The position numbers and the translations under genes are program-made. Shown here piece by piece: positions 1 to 8,559 of a DNA stretch of 64,000 nucleotides. This DNA comes from Mycolicibacterium doricum (GTDB taxonomy: Bacteria; Actinomycetota; Actinomycetes; Mycobacteriales; Mycobacteriaceae): contig NZ_AP022605.1 of the NCBI RefSeq assembly GCF_010728155.1, positions 3,720,001 to 3,784,000 of the forward strand, given 5' to 3'. A model generated the notes under the pieces. That model saw nothing but the letters and a program-made list of their open reading frames with translations, was not told the DNA's origin and made no database searches. How positions within the stretch are numbered: the first letter of the stretch is position 1; the number at the start of each line of letters is the position of its first letter.

Positions 1-1
1 C

Positions 2-340
2 TTCACGTCGTTCTTCCGCGTACTGGCCCACGCTGCCCGTGGCGATGCCGAACCCGTGCGTGGAATGTTCGTCGACCTGGCCGGCTTCGACGCGTGGCGC
101 AATCGCTGGCAGTCGCTGGGCCCGGACGGTGACGCGATGGATGCCGTGAATCCGGTCTACATCCCGCGCAACCACCTCGTCGAGGAGGCGCTGACCGCGG
201 GCTCCGCGGGGGATTTGATGCCGTTCCAGAACCTGCTCGACGCAGTGACCGGGCCGTTCGAGGAACGGCCCGGTCTCGAGCGTTATGCGGAACCGGCTCC
301 TGAAGAGTTCGGCCGGTACCGCACCTTCTGCGGTACCTGA
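2..340 (+). CDS. SelO-type protein adenylyltransferase, C-terminal part only
   Basis: The frame is open from the first bases of the window, so this is the 3' end of a gene starting outside it. The readable 112 residues contain the block [15 protein letters not shown] followed by a GD..PFQNLLD segment, which is the conserved C-terminal signature of the SelO/YdiU (UPF0061) family. SelO proteins are pseudokinases that transfer AMP to Ser, Thr or Tyr of target proteins and are linked to redox stress. The protein ends in YRTFCGT, keeping a Cys near the C-terminus at the place where eukaryotic SelO has selenocysteine. The gene converges on the next one with only 3 bp between stops. Confidence 0.8.
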   Translation, partial: FTSFFRVLAHAARGDAEPVRGMFVDLAGFDAWRNRWQSLGPDGDAMDAVNPVYIPRNHLVEEALTAGSAGDLMPFQNLLDAVTGPFEERPGLERYAEPAPEEFGRYRTFCGT

Positions 341-343
341 GCG

Positions 344-805
344 CTACGGCGTGCTGGCGCAACCGACGCCGGGGATACACCCGCTGGCGCCACCCGGGCC
401 CACCGTACCGGCGGGCCCACCCGGGATGGCGCCCGTCGCACCCTGCGGACCTGCCGCACCGGACGGACCGCCCGGGATCGAACCGGCCGCACCCTGCGGA
501 CCCGCCACACCAGCAGGACCACCCGGAACTGCACCCGCGACGGTGGGCGGCGGCGGGACGTACACTCCCGGCGGCGGCGGCGGCGGCGGCGGCGGAACGA
601 ATATTCCAGGCGCCGGTGGCGGTGGGGGTGGGGGTGGCGGTGGGGGTGGTACGGCGCCACAACCGGTGCCGTTGAGGTCGACGCAGCCGGGTGGGCCGCC
701 CGCCGGAAGAAGCGGGGTGGCGCCGGCCGGAACGGCGAAGGCAACGGCAAATGCGGAGGCGCCGATTGCGAGGACCGGCGCGATCTTCATACGTTGACTG
801 GACAT
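344..805 (-). CDS. secreted Pro-rich protein with collagen-like Gly repeats
   Basis: The 153-residue product begins with a basic start and a hydrophobic stretch ending in PAGATP, a good Sec signal peptide. The mature part has two polyproline runs (about residues 53-64 and 72-80) and then about 60 residues rich in GP.G triplets such as GPQGAAG and GPQGATG, which resemble a short collagen-like repeat. Cys occurs near the N-terminus of the mature part (PPGCVDLNGTGCG) and near the end (GCIPGVGC). A second Met six codons in (start 790) is an equally good start. I recognise no enzyme domain; a surface or wall-associated role is only inferred. Opposite-strand reading frames here are artefacts of the repetitive GC-rich DNA. 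Confidence 0.7.
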   Translation of the reverse strand: MSSQRMKIAPVLAIGASAFAVAFAVPAGATPLLPAGGPPGCVDLNGTGCGAVPPPPPPPPPPPPAPGIFVPPPPPPPPPGVYVPPPPTVAGAVPGGPAGVAGPQGAAGSIPGGPSGAAGPQGATGAIPGGPAGTVGPGGASGCIPGVGCASTP

Positions 806-894
806 ACGGCGGACATACCACGGCTCGGCAACTTCAAACGCCTGGCCGTGCCGAGAAGTTCTACGTGCTGAGAAGTTCTACGTGCTGAGAAGTT

Positions 895-1821
895 CTAGTA
901 GTGGTACGTGTCCGAAGGTGCAGGCATGTGCACGGGTTCGTCCTCGAACTCGGTGGCCTCGATTCCGTAGGCGCGGGCCAGGTCGAGAATTTTGGTCGCC
1001 CGCGCGATCCGCGGAAGGTCTGACCCGTTGCGGATCTCGCCGCCGTCCCGCTCGAACTCCGCGAAGAACTCCTTCGCCCAGGCGACCTCGTCGTGTGAGG
1101 GCGAGAGCCCTTCGTTGACCACCGAGCACTGTTCGGGGCTCAGGCAGATCTTGCCGGTCATGCCGAACTCCGCGGACACCGCCGTCGCCTCGATCAGCCG
1201 CAGCGGGCTCGAGCCGATCGTCGGGCCGTCGATCGCGCTGGGGAGGTGGGCGGCCTTTGCCGCGATGGTGAACCGGGAACGGGCGTACGCGAGCGTGGCG
1301 GGATTGTCACCGAAACCGGTGTCGCGGCGGAAGTCGCCGATACCGAACGCCAGCCGGAAGGTGCCCTTGGCCGCGGCGATCTCGGTGATGCGTTCCAACC
1401 CGCGGGCCGTCTCGACGAGCGCCACGATCGGCACGTCGGGGAGACGTTTGGCGGTTTCGGTCACGTGGTCGACCGATTCGGCCATCGCCAGCATCAGACC
1501 GCCGACGGAGGTGCCCGCGAGCGCTTCCAGGTCGTCGGCCCACCACGGCGTGCCGAAGCCGTTGATCCGGACCCAGTCGGAGTTTCCCGCGCCGAGCCAG
1601 CCCACGACGTTGTCGCGGGCCGTCACCTTGTCTTTGGGCGCGACGGCATCCTCGATGTCGAGCACGACGATGTCGGCGCGCGAGCGGGCCGCGGCTTCGA
1701 ATCGGTCACCGTGGGCGCCGTTGACCAGGAGCCAGCTGCGCGCGAGGACCGGATCGATGCGCGATCCGATCTGGTCGGAGTCGTGGGATTCGAAAGAGAC
1801 CTCGTCATACACGCCCTTCAT
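895..1821 (-). CDS. HpcH/HpaI aldolase / citrate lyase beta-like (CoA-ester lyase)
   Basis: The 308-residue product has the CitE-like TIM-barrel signature: LLVNGAHGDRFEAAARSRADIVVLDIEDAVAPKDK near the N-terminus, ALVETARGLERI in the middle and MTGKICLSPEQ later. The acidic residues of DIEDAV and the Glu of VETARG match the metal and substrate site of this family. Members cleave or form C-C bonds in CoA esters or related 2-oxo acids; the substrate here cannot be told. The ATG at 1821 is preferred because the upstream TetR gene stops at 1805, giving a 17-bp overlap typical of translational coupling. The pair probably forms one transcript with the regulator first. Confidence 0.75.
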   Translation of the reverse strand: MKGVYDEVSFESHDSDQIGSRIDPVLARSWLLVNGAHGDRFEAAARSRADIVVLDIEDAVAPKDKVTARDNVVGWLGAGNSDWVRINGFGTPWWADDLEALAGTSVGGLMLAMAESVDHVTETAKRLPDVPIVALVETARGLERITEIAAAKGTFRLAFGIGDFRRDTGFGDNPATLAYARSRFTIAAKAAHLPSAIDGPTIGSSPLRLIEATAVSAEFGMTGKICLSPEQCSVVNEGLSPSHDEVAWAKEFFAEFERDGGEIRNGSDLPRIARATKILDLARAYGIEATEFEDEPVHMPAPSDTYHY

Positions 1822-2497
1822 GGTCGCCCAACCGATCCGCGGGCGGTGAAGAGGGGCGGTAGTCGGGGCGCGCACACCCGCGCCAGACGGTGTCGATCAG
1901 CTGGGTCAGTGCGGCCTCGTCGAGCGGCGGCATCGAAAACACCAGGCGGTAGTACGCCGGGGAGAACAGCGCGTCGACAGTGACCTCGACGTCGAGGTCG
2001 GGCCGCAGTTCGCCGGCGGCGACGCCGTCGAGCAGTACGGCGGTGACCGCGGCGCGGCGCGGCAGCAGCCACTGGTCGAGCAGCGCGGTGGCGACCTCGC
2101 CGTTCGAACCCGCCGCCGCGATGACGCGTCGGAGCAGCGGGCCGGTTGTCGGGTCGGCGAGGATGCCGTTGAGCGCGCGGACCTGGTGGTCGATCCCACC
2201 CCTGGTCCCGCTGCCCGTCGGCGGAACGATGGAGTCCCGCATCGACGCAAGGAGTCCTTCGAGGACGATCGCCGCCGCTGACGGCCACCACTTGTAGATG
2301 GTGGTGCGGCTCACCGCCGCGCGTTTGGCGATCGCGTCGATGCTGACGGCGCCGGTACCGCCGGCGAGCGCGAGATCGGTTGCGGCCTGCAGGACCGCGG
2401 CGCGCAGTTCGGCATTGCGGGGCCGCCCCCGTCGGGGTGGCTCCGCTGCAGTGATTGCACGCCTCGCCGGAGACCGTGTACCGTCTTTTGTGGACAC
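1805..2497 (-). CDS. TetR-family transcriptional regulator
   Basis: The 230-residue product has an N-terminal TetR helix-turn-helix: about residues 27-75 include RGRPRNAELRAAVLQAA, the turn SIDAIAKRAAVSRTTIYKWW and the following helix. The C-terminal half is a TetR ligand domain of the WHG / TetR_C_33-like kind. I choose the GTG at 2497 because a TATAGT hexamer lies 7 bases before it, the arrangement of mycobacterial leaderless transcripts, and because reading further upstream would run into the divergent lipoprotein gene. A perfect palindrome covers this start, so the protein very likely represses itself and perhaps the divergent gene. It overlaps the CitE-like gene downstream. Confidence 0.85.
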   Translation of the reverse strand: MSTKDGTRSPARRAITAAEPPRRGRPRNAELRAAVLQAATDLALAGGTGAVSIDAIAKRAAVSRTTIYKWWPSAAAIVLEGLLASMRDSIVPPTGSGTRGGIDHQVRALNGILADPTTGPLLRRVIAAAGSNGEVATALLDQWLLPRRAAVTAVLLDGVAAGELRPDLDVEVTVDALFSPAYYRLVFSMPPLDEAALTQLIDTVWRGCARPDYRPSSPPADRLGDHEGRV

Positions 2498-2506
2498 TCT
2501 GTCCAC
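2490..2506. promoter_or_regulatory. palindromic operator over the TetR start codon
   Basis: The sequence GTGGACACTCTGTCCAC is a perfect inverted repeat with 7-base arms and a 3-base centre. It includes the GTG start of the TetR gene and touches its -10 element, so occupation would block a leaderless promoter. That it is bound by the adjacent TetR protein is inference. Confidence 0.65.
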
Positions 2507-2510
2507 TATA
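2505..2510 (-). promoter_or_regulatory. -10 element of a leaderless TetR promoter
   Basis: On the minus strand TATAGT fits the mycobacterial TANNNT -10 motif and lies 7 bases before the GTG start at 2497, which would place the transcript start at or next to the start codon. No convincing -35 box is needed for such promoters. On the plus strand TATATT (2507-2512) could serve the divergent lipoprotein gene. Confidence 0.5.
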
Positions 2511-2550
2511 TTCTCAGGTTTCGAATTGATTGGGGCTTCGGCAGATATCC

Positions 2551-3222
2551 ATGCGCAGCATGTTCGGCAACACGTCCGTCTTCGGGAACAGGACGGCTTT
2601 CGTCGCAACCACCATCGGTGCGGCGGTGCTCGCCGTCGGAATCACCGGGTGCACCCCGACCGATTCGGCTCCGGCACCGTCGGCACCCGGCCTGCCCACC
2701 TCCGCGTCGAATGAACCGAGCACTACTAGCTCGGCGCCGAAGGAAAACAGCTCGGCCGTCGTCGACTACTCGCGCCTCCTCATCGAGCCAACGGACGTCA
2801 ACAGCGAGTACGACACGTTCGTGAACCGCTCGACCACGCCGAACCGTCGCGGCGGCAAGGGAGTCTCGGCCCTGTTCGTCAACCAGTCCGACACCCGGGC
2901 GATCGGCGTGACGATCACCATCCTGCCGGACGAGGCCGCGGCGAAAGCCGCGCTGGAGGCGAGCCTGGAGGCGATCGGCGCCACCGTAACCGGTGGAGAA
3001 CCGACAGCCTCACCGGTCGGCACCGACGGCACGGTGGTCGTCGGGACATCGCCCGACGGCGCCAAGGACGTCACCGCCCTGCTCTTCACCGAGGGGCCCG
3101 CGTTGGCACGCTTGGAATTCCAGAGTGCGCCCGGGGACCCCACCCCGCCCGACGTCGTCACCGACACCGGCATCAAGCAGGCCATCGCCCTGCGGACGGG
3201 GCTGCCGAGCGTCACCGGCTGA
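2551..3222 (+). CDS. LpqN/LpqT-like lipoprotein
   Basis: The product (223 residues from the ATG at 2551) has a lipoprotein signal peptide: a hydrophobic stretch followed by the lipobox GITGC, with the acylated Cys at residue 34. A Ser/Thr/Pro-rich linker (about 40-70) leads to a globular domain with YSRLLIEPTDVNSEYDTF, GVSALFVNQSDTRAIG and TILPDEAAAKAAL. These blocks resemble the mycobacterial LpqN family as I remember it; no ligand is known to me. A TTG 21 bases upstream is a possible but poorer start. It is transcribed away from the TetR gene, whose operator palindrome lies about 45 bp before this start, so the two may be co-regulated. Confidence 0.65.
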   Translation: MRSMFGNTSVFGNRTAFVATTIGAAVLAVGITGCTPTDSAPAPSAPGLPTSASNEPSTTSSAPKENSSAVVDYSRLLIEPTDVNSEYDTFVNRSTTPNRRGGKGVSALFVNQSDTRAIGVTITILPDEAAAKAALEASLEAIGATVTGGEPTASPVGTDGTVVVGTSPDGAKDVTALLFTEGPALARLEFQSAPGDPTPPDVVTDTGIKQAIALRTGLPSVTG

Positions 3223-3271
3223 ATCGGCCCACTTTAGGTGACATCGCGGGACATCTGGGTAGAGGGCACCG

Positions 3272-4354
3272 ATGAGCGAATTCCGCCGTGACCTCCTCCA
3301 GGAGCTCCTGCTGACCTACGGGCCGTGCGGCCAGGAAGCCGCGGTGCGCGAAGTGTGCCGCCGCGAGCTCGAACCCTTCGTCGACGAACTGTGGGTCGAC
3401 GAGGCGGCCAACCTGGTCGGCGTCGTCCGCGGTGACACCGGCGACAGCGCGGGCACCCGCGTCATGGCGCACCTCGACGAGTTGTCCATGCTGGTGAAGC
3501 GGATCGACCCGGACGGCAACCTGCACCTCACCCCGCTGGGAACCATGTACCCGGGCAACTTCGGGCTGGGCCCGGTCGCGCTGCTCGGAGACCGCGAGAC
3601 GCTGACCGGTGTGCTGACCCTGGGCTCCGAGCACACGACGAGTGAGAGCCAACGGATCTGGGATACCAAACCTGATCAGGGCGACAAGGCACTGGACTGG
3701 CTCCACGTCTACGTGTTCACCGGACGGACCACCGAGGAGTTGGCGGCCGCGGGGATCGGGCCCGGCACCCGCGTGTGCGTCGACCGCAGCAAGCGCACGC
3801 TGTTCGAGTTCGGCGACTACCTCGGATGCTACTTCCTCGACGACCGGGCGGCGTGCACCGCGCTGCTCGACACGGCCCGCCGGCTGCGCGAATCGGGGCA
3901 GCGGCCCGCCGGTGACGTCTACTTCGTCTTCACCACCAACGAGGAGATCGGCGGCGTCGGCGGGTCGTACGCCAGCCGCACCCTCCCCGGTGACCTGACA
4001 CTGGCGCTGGAGGTGGGCCCGACCGAAGCCGAGTACGACACCACGTGCGGCGGTGGCCCAATCGTCGGATACAGCGACGCGATGTGCGTCTACGACAAGG
4101 ACGTCGCCGACCGGCTGATGGACATCGCCTCGCAGCGTGGACTGTCGCCGCAGGCGGCCGTGCTCGGGGCGTTCGAATCCGACGCGTCGCACGCGAAGGC
4201 CAGCGGACTCACGCCGAGGGCCGGTCTACTGTGTTTGCCGACCCTGAGCACCCACGGCTACGAGGTGATCGCCCGCACTGCCATACCGGCGATGGCGGTG
4301 GTGCTCACCGAGTTCCTCCTGCGCCCCGGCGGCGTAGCGACGCCGGCGCCGTGA
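3272..4354 (+). CDS. M42-family metallopeptidase (glutamyl aminopeptidase-like)
   Basis: The 360-residue product has the ligand set of M42 di-zinc aminopeptidases: AHLDEL (His67, Asp69), LDDRAA (Asp190 or 191), TTNEEIGG (Glu224, Glu225) and STHGYE (His328). The length fits the family. M42 enzymes are cytoplasmic, oligomeric aminopeptidases that trim short peptides. A segment between about residues 110 and 150 is inserted relative to my memory of simple M42 proteins, as seen in relatives of osmoprotectant gene sets, but no such genes are adjacent. Start ATG at 3272 is the first in frame. It converges on selD with 11 bp between stops. Confidence 0.8.
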   Translation: MSEFRRDLLQELLLTYGPCGQEAAVREVCRRELEPFVDELWVDEAANLVGVVRGDTGDSAGTRVMAHLDELSMLVKRIDPDGNLHLTPLGTMYPGNFGLGPVALLGDRETLTGVLTLGSEHTTSESQRIWDTKPDQGDKALDWLHVYVFTGRTTEELAAAGIGPGTRVCVDRSKRTLFEFGDYLGCYFLDDRAACTALLDTARRLRESGQRPAGDVYFVFTTNEEIGGVGGSYASRTLPGDLTLALEVGPTEAEYDTTCGGGPIVGYSDAMCVYDKDVADRLMDIASQRGLSPQAAVLGAFESDASHAKASGLTPRAGLLCLPTLSTHGYEVIARTAIPAMAVVLTEFLLRPGGVATPAP

Positions 4355-4365
4355 CGTCGAGCCCG

Positions 4366-5379
4366 TCACCGCACGGCGATCGTGTGTTCGCCGCGCGGCA
4401 CGAGTTCGCCGATGACCGGCGCGCCGGGAATTTCGCCCGCGATCAGCAAACCGCCAGAGGTCTGGGCGTCGGCCAGCAGCAGCGCGTCGTCCTCACCGAC
4501 CGCCGACAGGTCGGCGTGCGGGGCCACCCAGTCGAGGTTGCGCCGGGTTCCACCGCTGACGTAGCCCGCCGCCAGCGCCTCGCGCGCCCCGACGATGTAG
4601 GGCACGGCCGCCGCGTCGACGACCGCGGTGACACCGCTGGCCCTCGCGAGCTTGTACAGATGACCGAGCAGGCCGAATCCCGTCACGTCGGTGGCACATT
4701 CGGCTCCGGCGTCGAGCGCCGCCACCGCCGCCTGTGCGTTGAGCGTCGTCATCACCGCGATGGCCTCCTCAGACCGCTCACCGGTGGCTTTGTGCCTGCT
4801 GTTGAGCACCCCGATCCCCAGGGGTTTCGTCAGTGACAGCGGTGTGCCCGGTCTTCCGGCGTCGTTGCGCAGCAAGCGGTCGGGATCGGCGATGCCGGTC
4901 ACCGCCAATCCGTACTTGGGTTCGGGGTCGTCGACGCTGTGCCCGCCGGCGAGATGACAGCCCGCCGCGTTGCAGACGTCGAGCCCACCGCGCAGCGTCT
5001 CGGCGGCGAGTTCCAACGGCAGCACGTCGCGCGGCCAGCCCAGCAGGTTGACCGCCACCACCGGGCGGCCGCCCATCGCGTACACGTCCGACAGCGCGTT
5101 CGTCGCCGCGATACGGCCCCAGTCGTACGGATCGTCCACGACCGGGGTGAAGAAGTCCGTCGTGGCGATCAACGCGGTGCCCCCGGCGATCCGGACAGCC
5201 GCGGCGTCGTCGCCGTCCTGCAGACCCACCAGCAGCTCCCCCACCGGGTTGAGCGGCTGCGTGACCGTCAGCCCGCGCAGGACGTGCTCCAGTTCGCCAG
5301 GGGGAATCTTGCACGCGCATCCGCCGCCGTGGGCGAACTGCGTCAAGCGGTAGGTCGGTCGGGAAGTCACGCCCACCAT
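4366..5379 (-). CDS. selD: selenide, water dikinase
   Basis: SelD uses ATP to convert selenide into selenophosphate, the selenium donor for Sec-tRNA synthesis. The product (338 residues) carries the catalytic loop GGGCACK at residues 18-24, with Cys21 and Lys24 in the place of the essential Cys17 and Lys20 of the E. coli enzyme; here the residue is Cys, not Sec. Further family blocks are TTDFFTPVVDDPYDWGRIAATNALSDVYAMGG and GGHSVDDPEPKYGLAVTG (quoted in part from a continuous region) and DVTGFGLLGH. The start at 5379 is chosen because it gives the usual length and lies just outside the tRNA-Sec gene transcribed the other way. Confidence 0.95.
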   Translation of the reverse strand: MVGVTSRPTYRLTQFAHGGGCACKIPPGELEHVLRGLTVTQPLNPVGELLVGLQDGDDAAAVRIAGGTALIATTDFFTPVVDDPYDWGRIAATNALSDVYAMGGRPVVAVNLLGWPRDVLPLELAAETLRGGLDVCNAAGCHLAGGHSVDDPEPKYGLAVTGIADPDRLLRNDAGRPGTPLSLTKPLGIGVLNSRHKATGERSEEAIAVMTTLNAQAAVAALDAGAECATDVTGFGLLGHLYKLARASGVTAVVDAAAVPYIVGAREALAAGYVSGGTRRNLDWVAPHADLSAVGEDDALLLADAQTSGGLLIAGEIPGAPVIGELVPRGEHTIAVR

Positions 5380-5409
5380 GGTGCCTGCGATGATGGGGCC
5401 ATGGTCCAG

Positions 5410-5504
5410 GGAGGCGTATCCGGTCTGGTGACCGGCGCGATCTTCAAAATCGTCGAACGGCAGAATCTGTCGTTGGCGGGTTCGATTCCCGTCCGCCTCC
5501 GCCA
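5410..5504 (+). tRNA. selC: tRNA-Sec (anticodon TCA)
   Basis: The 95-base gene has an acceptor stem GGAGGCG pairing with CGCCTCC, followed by G and an encoded CCA end. The anticodon loop is CTTCAAA with anticodon TCA, which reads UGA. There is a long variable arm (about 5449-5477) and a T arm GCGGG-TTCGATT-CCCGT. The long variable arm, enlarged D arm and unusual acceptor length are typical of selenocysteine tRNA. It lies 30 bp from the selD start and 21 bp before selA, so the tRNA may be co-transcribed with selA and selB. Confidence 0.95.
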
Positions 5505-5525
5505 TACCGTCCGCAAGGGGGCGGG

Positions 5526-6806
5526 GTGATCGACCCCCGTCGCCGCGTCCCCCGCACCGACACGCTGCTCGCCGACCCACGGCTGGCCGAGGCCGAACGC
5601 ATCCTGGGGCGCACGCTGGTCAAGTCCGTGATCGCCGACGCGCAGCAGCGGGCCCGCGCCGGTGACATCGCGCCCGAGCAGGTCGCCGACCACGCCGTCG
5701 CCGCGCTGCCGTCGGCCGCGGCGAGCCTGCGCCCGGTGATCAACGCGACCGGGGTCGTCGTTCACACGAACCTCGGGCGTGCACCGCTGTCGCAGCCCGC
5801 GGTCGATGCGGTGGTGAGGGCCAGCGGAGCGACCGACGTCGAATTCGACCTGGCGACCGGCCGGCGCGCTCGCCGCGGCCGTGGCGCGCTCGCCGCACTC
5901 GCGCAGGCGGTGCCCGCCGCCGGTGGTGTGCACGTGGTCAACAACAACGCGGCCGCGCTGCTGCTGACCGCGATGACGCTGGCGACCGGGCGTGAAATCG
6001 TCGTCAGCCGAGGGGAACTCATCGAGATCGGCGACGGCTTCCGCATCCCCGAACTGCTCGAGTCGACCGGGGCGCGCATCCGCGAGGTCGGCACCACCAA
6101 CCGCACCCATCTGCGCGACTACGCCGACGCGATCGGGCCGGACACCGCCTTCGTGCTCAAGGTGCACCCGTCGAACTACTACGTCACCGGCTTCACCAAG
6201 GCGGTATCCATCGCCGAACTGGCCCGGCTCGACGTGCCGCTGGTCGTCGACATCGGTTCGGGACTGCTGACGCCGCACCCGGTGCTGCCCGACGAGCCTG
6301 ATGCCACGACAGCGCTGCGCGACGGCGCCGACCTCGTCACCGCCAGCGGCGACAAACTGCTCGGCGGCCCGCAGGCGGGCCTGCTGTTGGGCAGCGCGGA
6401 GCTGATCGAACGGCTCCGCAGGCATCCGGCTGCGCGGGCGCTGCGGGTCGACAAGCTCACGCTCGCCGCCCTCGAAGCGACCCTGGTGGGTGCGCCGACA
6501 CCGGTCGACCGCGCGTTGGCCGCCGACGTCGCCGGCCTGCGGGAGCGTGCGCAGCGCATCGCCGCGCAGCTTCCCGAGGCGCAGGCCGTCGACTGCGTCG
6601 CGGCGGTCGGCGGGGGTGGCGCCCCGGAGGTCGCGCTGCCCAGCGCCGGTGTCGGTCTGCCCGAGCCGTTCGCGCAGGCGCTGCGCTCGGGGACGCCGCC
6701 GGTGGTGGGCCGCGTCGAGGCCGGCCGCTGCCTCCTGGACCTCCGCACAGTCGGGCCGGACGACGACGCCGTGCTCCTCGAGGCGGTGCGGGCGTGTACG
6801 TCGTAG
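5526..6806 (+). CDS. selA: L-seryl-tRNA(Sec) selenium transferase
   Basis: SelA is a PLP enzyme that converts Ser-tRNA(Sec) to Sec-tRNA(Sec) using selenophosphate. The 426-residue product shows the family blocks VINATGVVVHTNLGRAPLS, VNNNAAALLL, SRGELIEIGDGFRIPE and the PLP site SGDKLLGGPQAG with Lys277. The N-terminal domain is somewhat shorter than in E. coli SelA (463 residues), as is usual in actinobacteria. The start is GTG at 5526, directly after the tRNA-Sec gene, with GGGGCGGGG upstream. The stop overlaps the selB start by 13 bp. Confidence 0.95.
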   Translation: MIDPRRRVPRTDTLLADPRLAEAERILGRTLVKSVIADAQQRARAGDIAPEQVADHAVAALPSAAASLRPVINATGVVVHTNLGRAPLSQPAVDAVVRASGATDVEFDLATGRRARRGRGALAALAQAVPAAGGVHVVNNNAAALLLTAMTLATGREIVVSRGELIEIGDGFRIPELLESTGARIREVGTTNRTHLRDYADAIGPDTAFVLKVHPSNYYVTGFTKAVSIAELARLDVPLVVDIGSGLLTPHPVLPDEPDATTALRDGADLVTASGDKLLGGPQAGLLLGSAELIERLRRHPAARALRVDKLTLAALEATLVGAPTPVDRALAADVAGLRERAQRIAAQLPEAQAVDCVAAVGGGGAPEVALPSAGVGLPEPFAQALRSGTPPVVGRVEAGRCLLDLRTVGPDDDAVLLEAVRACTS

Positions 6807-8491
6807 CCACCGCAGGCCACGTCGACCACGGCAAGTCCACGTTGGTGCAGCGGCTCACCGGGATGTGGCCCGACCGGCTCGCCGAAGAGCAGCGCCGCGG
6901 CCTGACGATCGACCTGGGCTTCGCCTGGGCGGACATCGGCGGTCGCGAGATGGCGTTCGTCGACGTCCCCGGACACGAACGGTTCGTCGCGAACATGCTG
7001 GCGGGGGTCGGGCCAGTGCCCGCGGTGATGTTCGTCGTCGCCGCGACCGAGGGCTGGATGCCGCAGTCTGCGGAGCACCTCACTGCGCTCGATGCGCTCG
7101 GCGTCCGGCACACCCTGCTGGTCGTCACGAAAGCCGACCTCGCCGACCCCGGCTCCGCCGTCACACAGGCCCTGGAAGCGTTCGCCGCCACCGGTATGGC
7201 CAATCCGCCGGTGGCCGTCAGCACCGACCTCGACGGCGTGCGGGCCGCACTCGTCGGCCTCGTCGACCGGTTGCCCACACCCGACGACGCCGCCGATGTT
7301 CGGTTCTGGGTCGACCGCTCCTTCACCGTGCGCGGAGCGGGCACCGTGGTCACCGGCACCATCACCGCAGGAACCCTGCGGGTGGGTGACGAACTCGACC
7401 ACTCAGGGCAGCGCGTTACCGTGCGGGGACTGCAGTCGCTCGGACAGCAGCGCAGCGCCGTCGGGCCGGTGGCGCGCGTGGCGGTTAACCTGCGCGGCGT
7501 CGACCGGCAGGAGATCGGCCGCGGTGACGCGCTACGCACCCCGGGCGCCTGGCTAGACACCGACGAGGTCGACGTCGCGCTGCGGGGCGCCGACGACCTG
7601 CACCGCCAACTCGTGCTGCACATCGGGTCGGCCGCGGTACCGGTACGCGTCCGCCCCTTGGGCGCCGCCGCCCGCCTGCGGTTGGCGCGTCGACTGCCGC
7701 TGCGGGTCGGGGATGTCGGATTGTTGCGCGACCCCGGGCAACATCGCATCGCCGCCGGCGTCGTGGTGCTCGACGTGCGCCCGCCGCCGCTGCGGCGTCG
7801 GGGGGCGGCTTTGGAGCGCGCCGCCGAGCTGGCCGCGGGCCGGACACGTCCGCCGCTGTGCGCCCGCGCGTCGGATCTCCGTGCGATGGGGTTGCCGCAG
7901 ACCGGCAGGCGCGTCGGCGCATGGGTGGTCGACGAGACCTGGTGGGCACAGCGGCGCGAGCATGCGGTGGCCGCCGTGCGGCGGTGGTCGGCCGACCACG
8001 CAGTGGCGGCGGGGATGCCGTTGGAGACGTTGCGCCGTGAGACGGGTCTTCCGTCACCCGAACTCGTCGCCCCGGTGTTGGCGGACACCGCCCTGGAGGT
8101 GTCCGGCGGACGGGTTCGGGAGCCCGGGATGACGCTGCCGCCGCGGGTCGACGAGGCAGTTCGCGCCGTCGAGGACTCCCTGGCCGCCGACCCGTTCCGC
8201 GCACCGGATGCGCAGACGCTCGCCGCCTTGGGACTCGGAGCACCGGAATTGGCCGCGGCGGTGCGTACCGGACGGCTGACGCGGATCGCCGACGGTGTCG
8301 TCCTGGGCGCCGACGCGCTGCAACGCGCCGCCGAGATCCTGGCGGCCCTCCCCCAGCCCTTCACCGTCGCCGAGGCCAAACACGCACTGGGCACCACCCG
8401 TCGCGTCGCGGTGCCACTGCTCGAGCAGCTCGACGCGCAGCGGATCACGCGTCGAGAGACCGGCGGCACGCACACGGTCACCCAACGCTAG
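6794..8491 (+). CDS. selB: selenocysteine-specific elongation factor
   Basis: SelB is the GTPase that brings Sec-tRNA to the ribosome at a UGA with a SECIS hairpin. The 565-residue product starts with the GTPase G1 motif AGHVDHGKST at residues 7-16, followed by DVPGHERF (G3) and TKADL (G4). EF-Tu-like barrels follow, including RGAGTVVTGTITAGTL. The C-terminal 200 residues contain winged-helix repeats ending in VAEAKHALGTTRRVAVPLLEQLDAQ, the SECIS-binding part. Start GTG at 6794 lies inside the selA end, so the two are translationally coupled. The length is slightly below that of E. coli SelB (614 residues). Confidence 0.95.
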   Translation: MYVVATAGHVDHGKSTLVQRLTGMWPDRLAEEQRRGLTIDLGFAWADIGGREMAFVDVPGHERFVANMLAGVGPVPAVMFVVAATEGWMPQSAEHLTALDALGVRHTLLVVTKADLADPGSAVTQALEAFAATGMANPPVAVSTDLDGVRAALVGLVDRLPTPDDAADVRFWVDRSFTVRGAGTVVTGTITAGTLRVGDELDHSGQRVTVRGLQSLGQQRSAVGPVARVAVNLRGVDRQEIGRGDALRTPGAWLDTDEVDVALRGADDLHRQLVLHIGSAAVPVRVRPLGAAARLRLARRLPLRVGDVGLLRDPGQHRIAAGVVVLDVRPPPLRRRGAALERAAELAAGRTRPPLCARASDLRAMGLPQTGRRVGAWVVDETWWAQRREHAVAAVRRWSADHAVAAGMPLETLRRETGLPSPELVAPVLADTALEVSGGRVREPGMTLPPRVDEAVRAVEDSLAADPFRAPDAQTLAALGLGAPELAAAVRTGRLTRIADGVVLGADALQRAAEILAALPQPFTVAEAKHALGTTRRVAVPLLEQLDAQRITRRETGGTHTVTQR

Positions 8492-8559
8492 CTCGCCATA
8501 CCCGGCACTCCGGCCGGGGTCAGAGATTGGCAGGCCACACGGGCCGAAGACCGCGGTTT

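Noticed and set aside
580..660. GGC/GGT-rich tracts that look like a simple-sequence repeat.
   Set aside because: They encode the polyproline runs of the minus-strand secreted protein and are explained by it.
3212..4192. A 326-codon minus-strand frame opposite the M42 peptidase.
   Set aside because: The plus-strand gene has all metal ligands of its family; the antisense product has no features.
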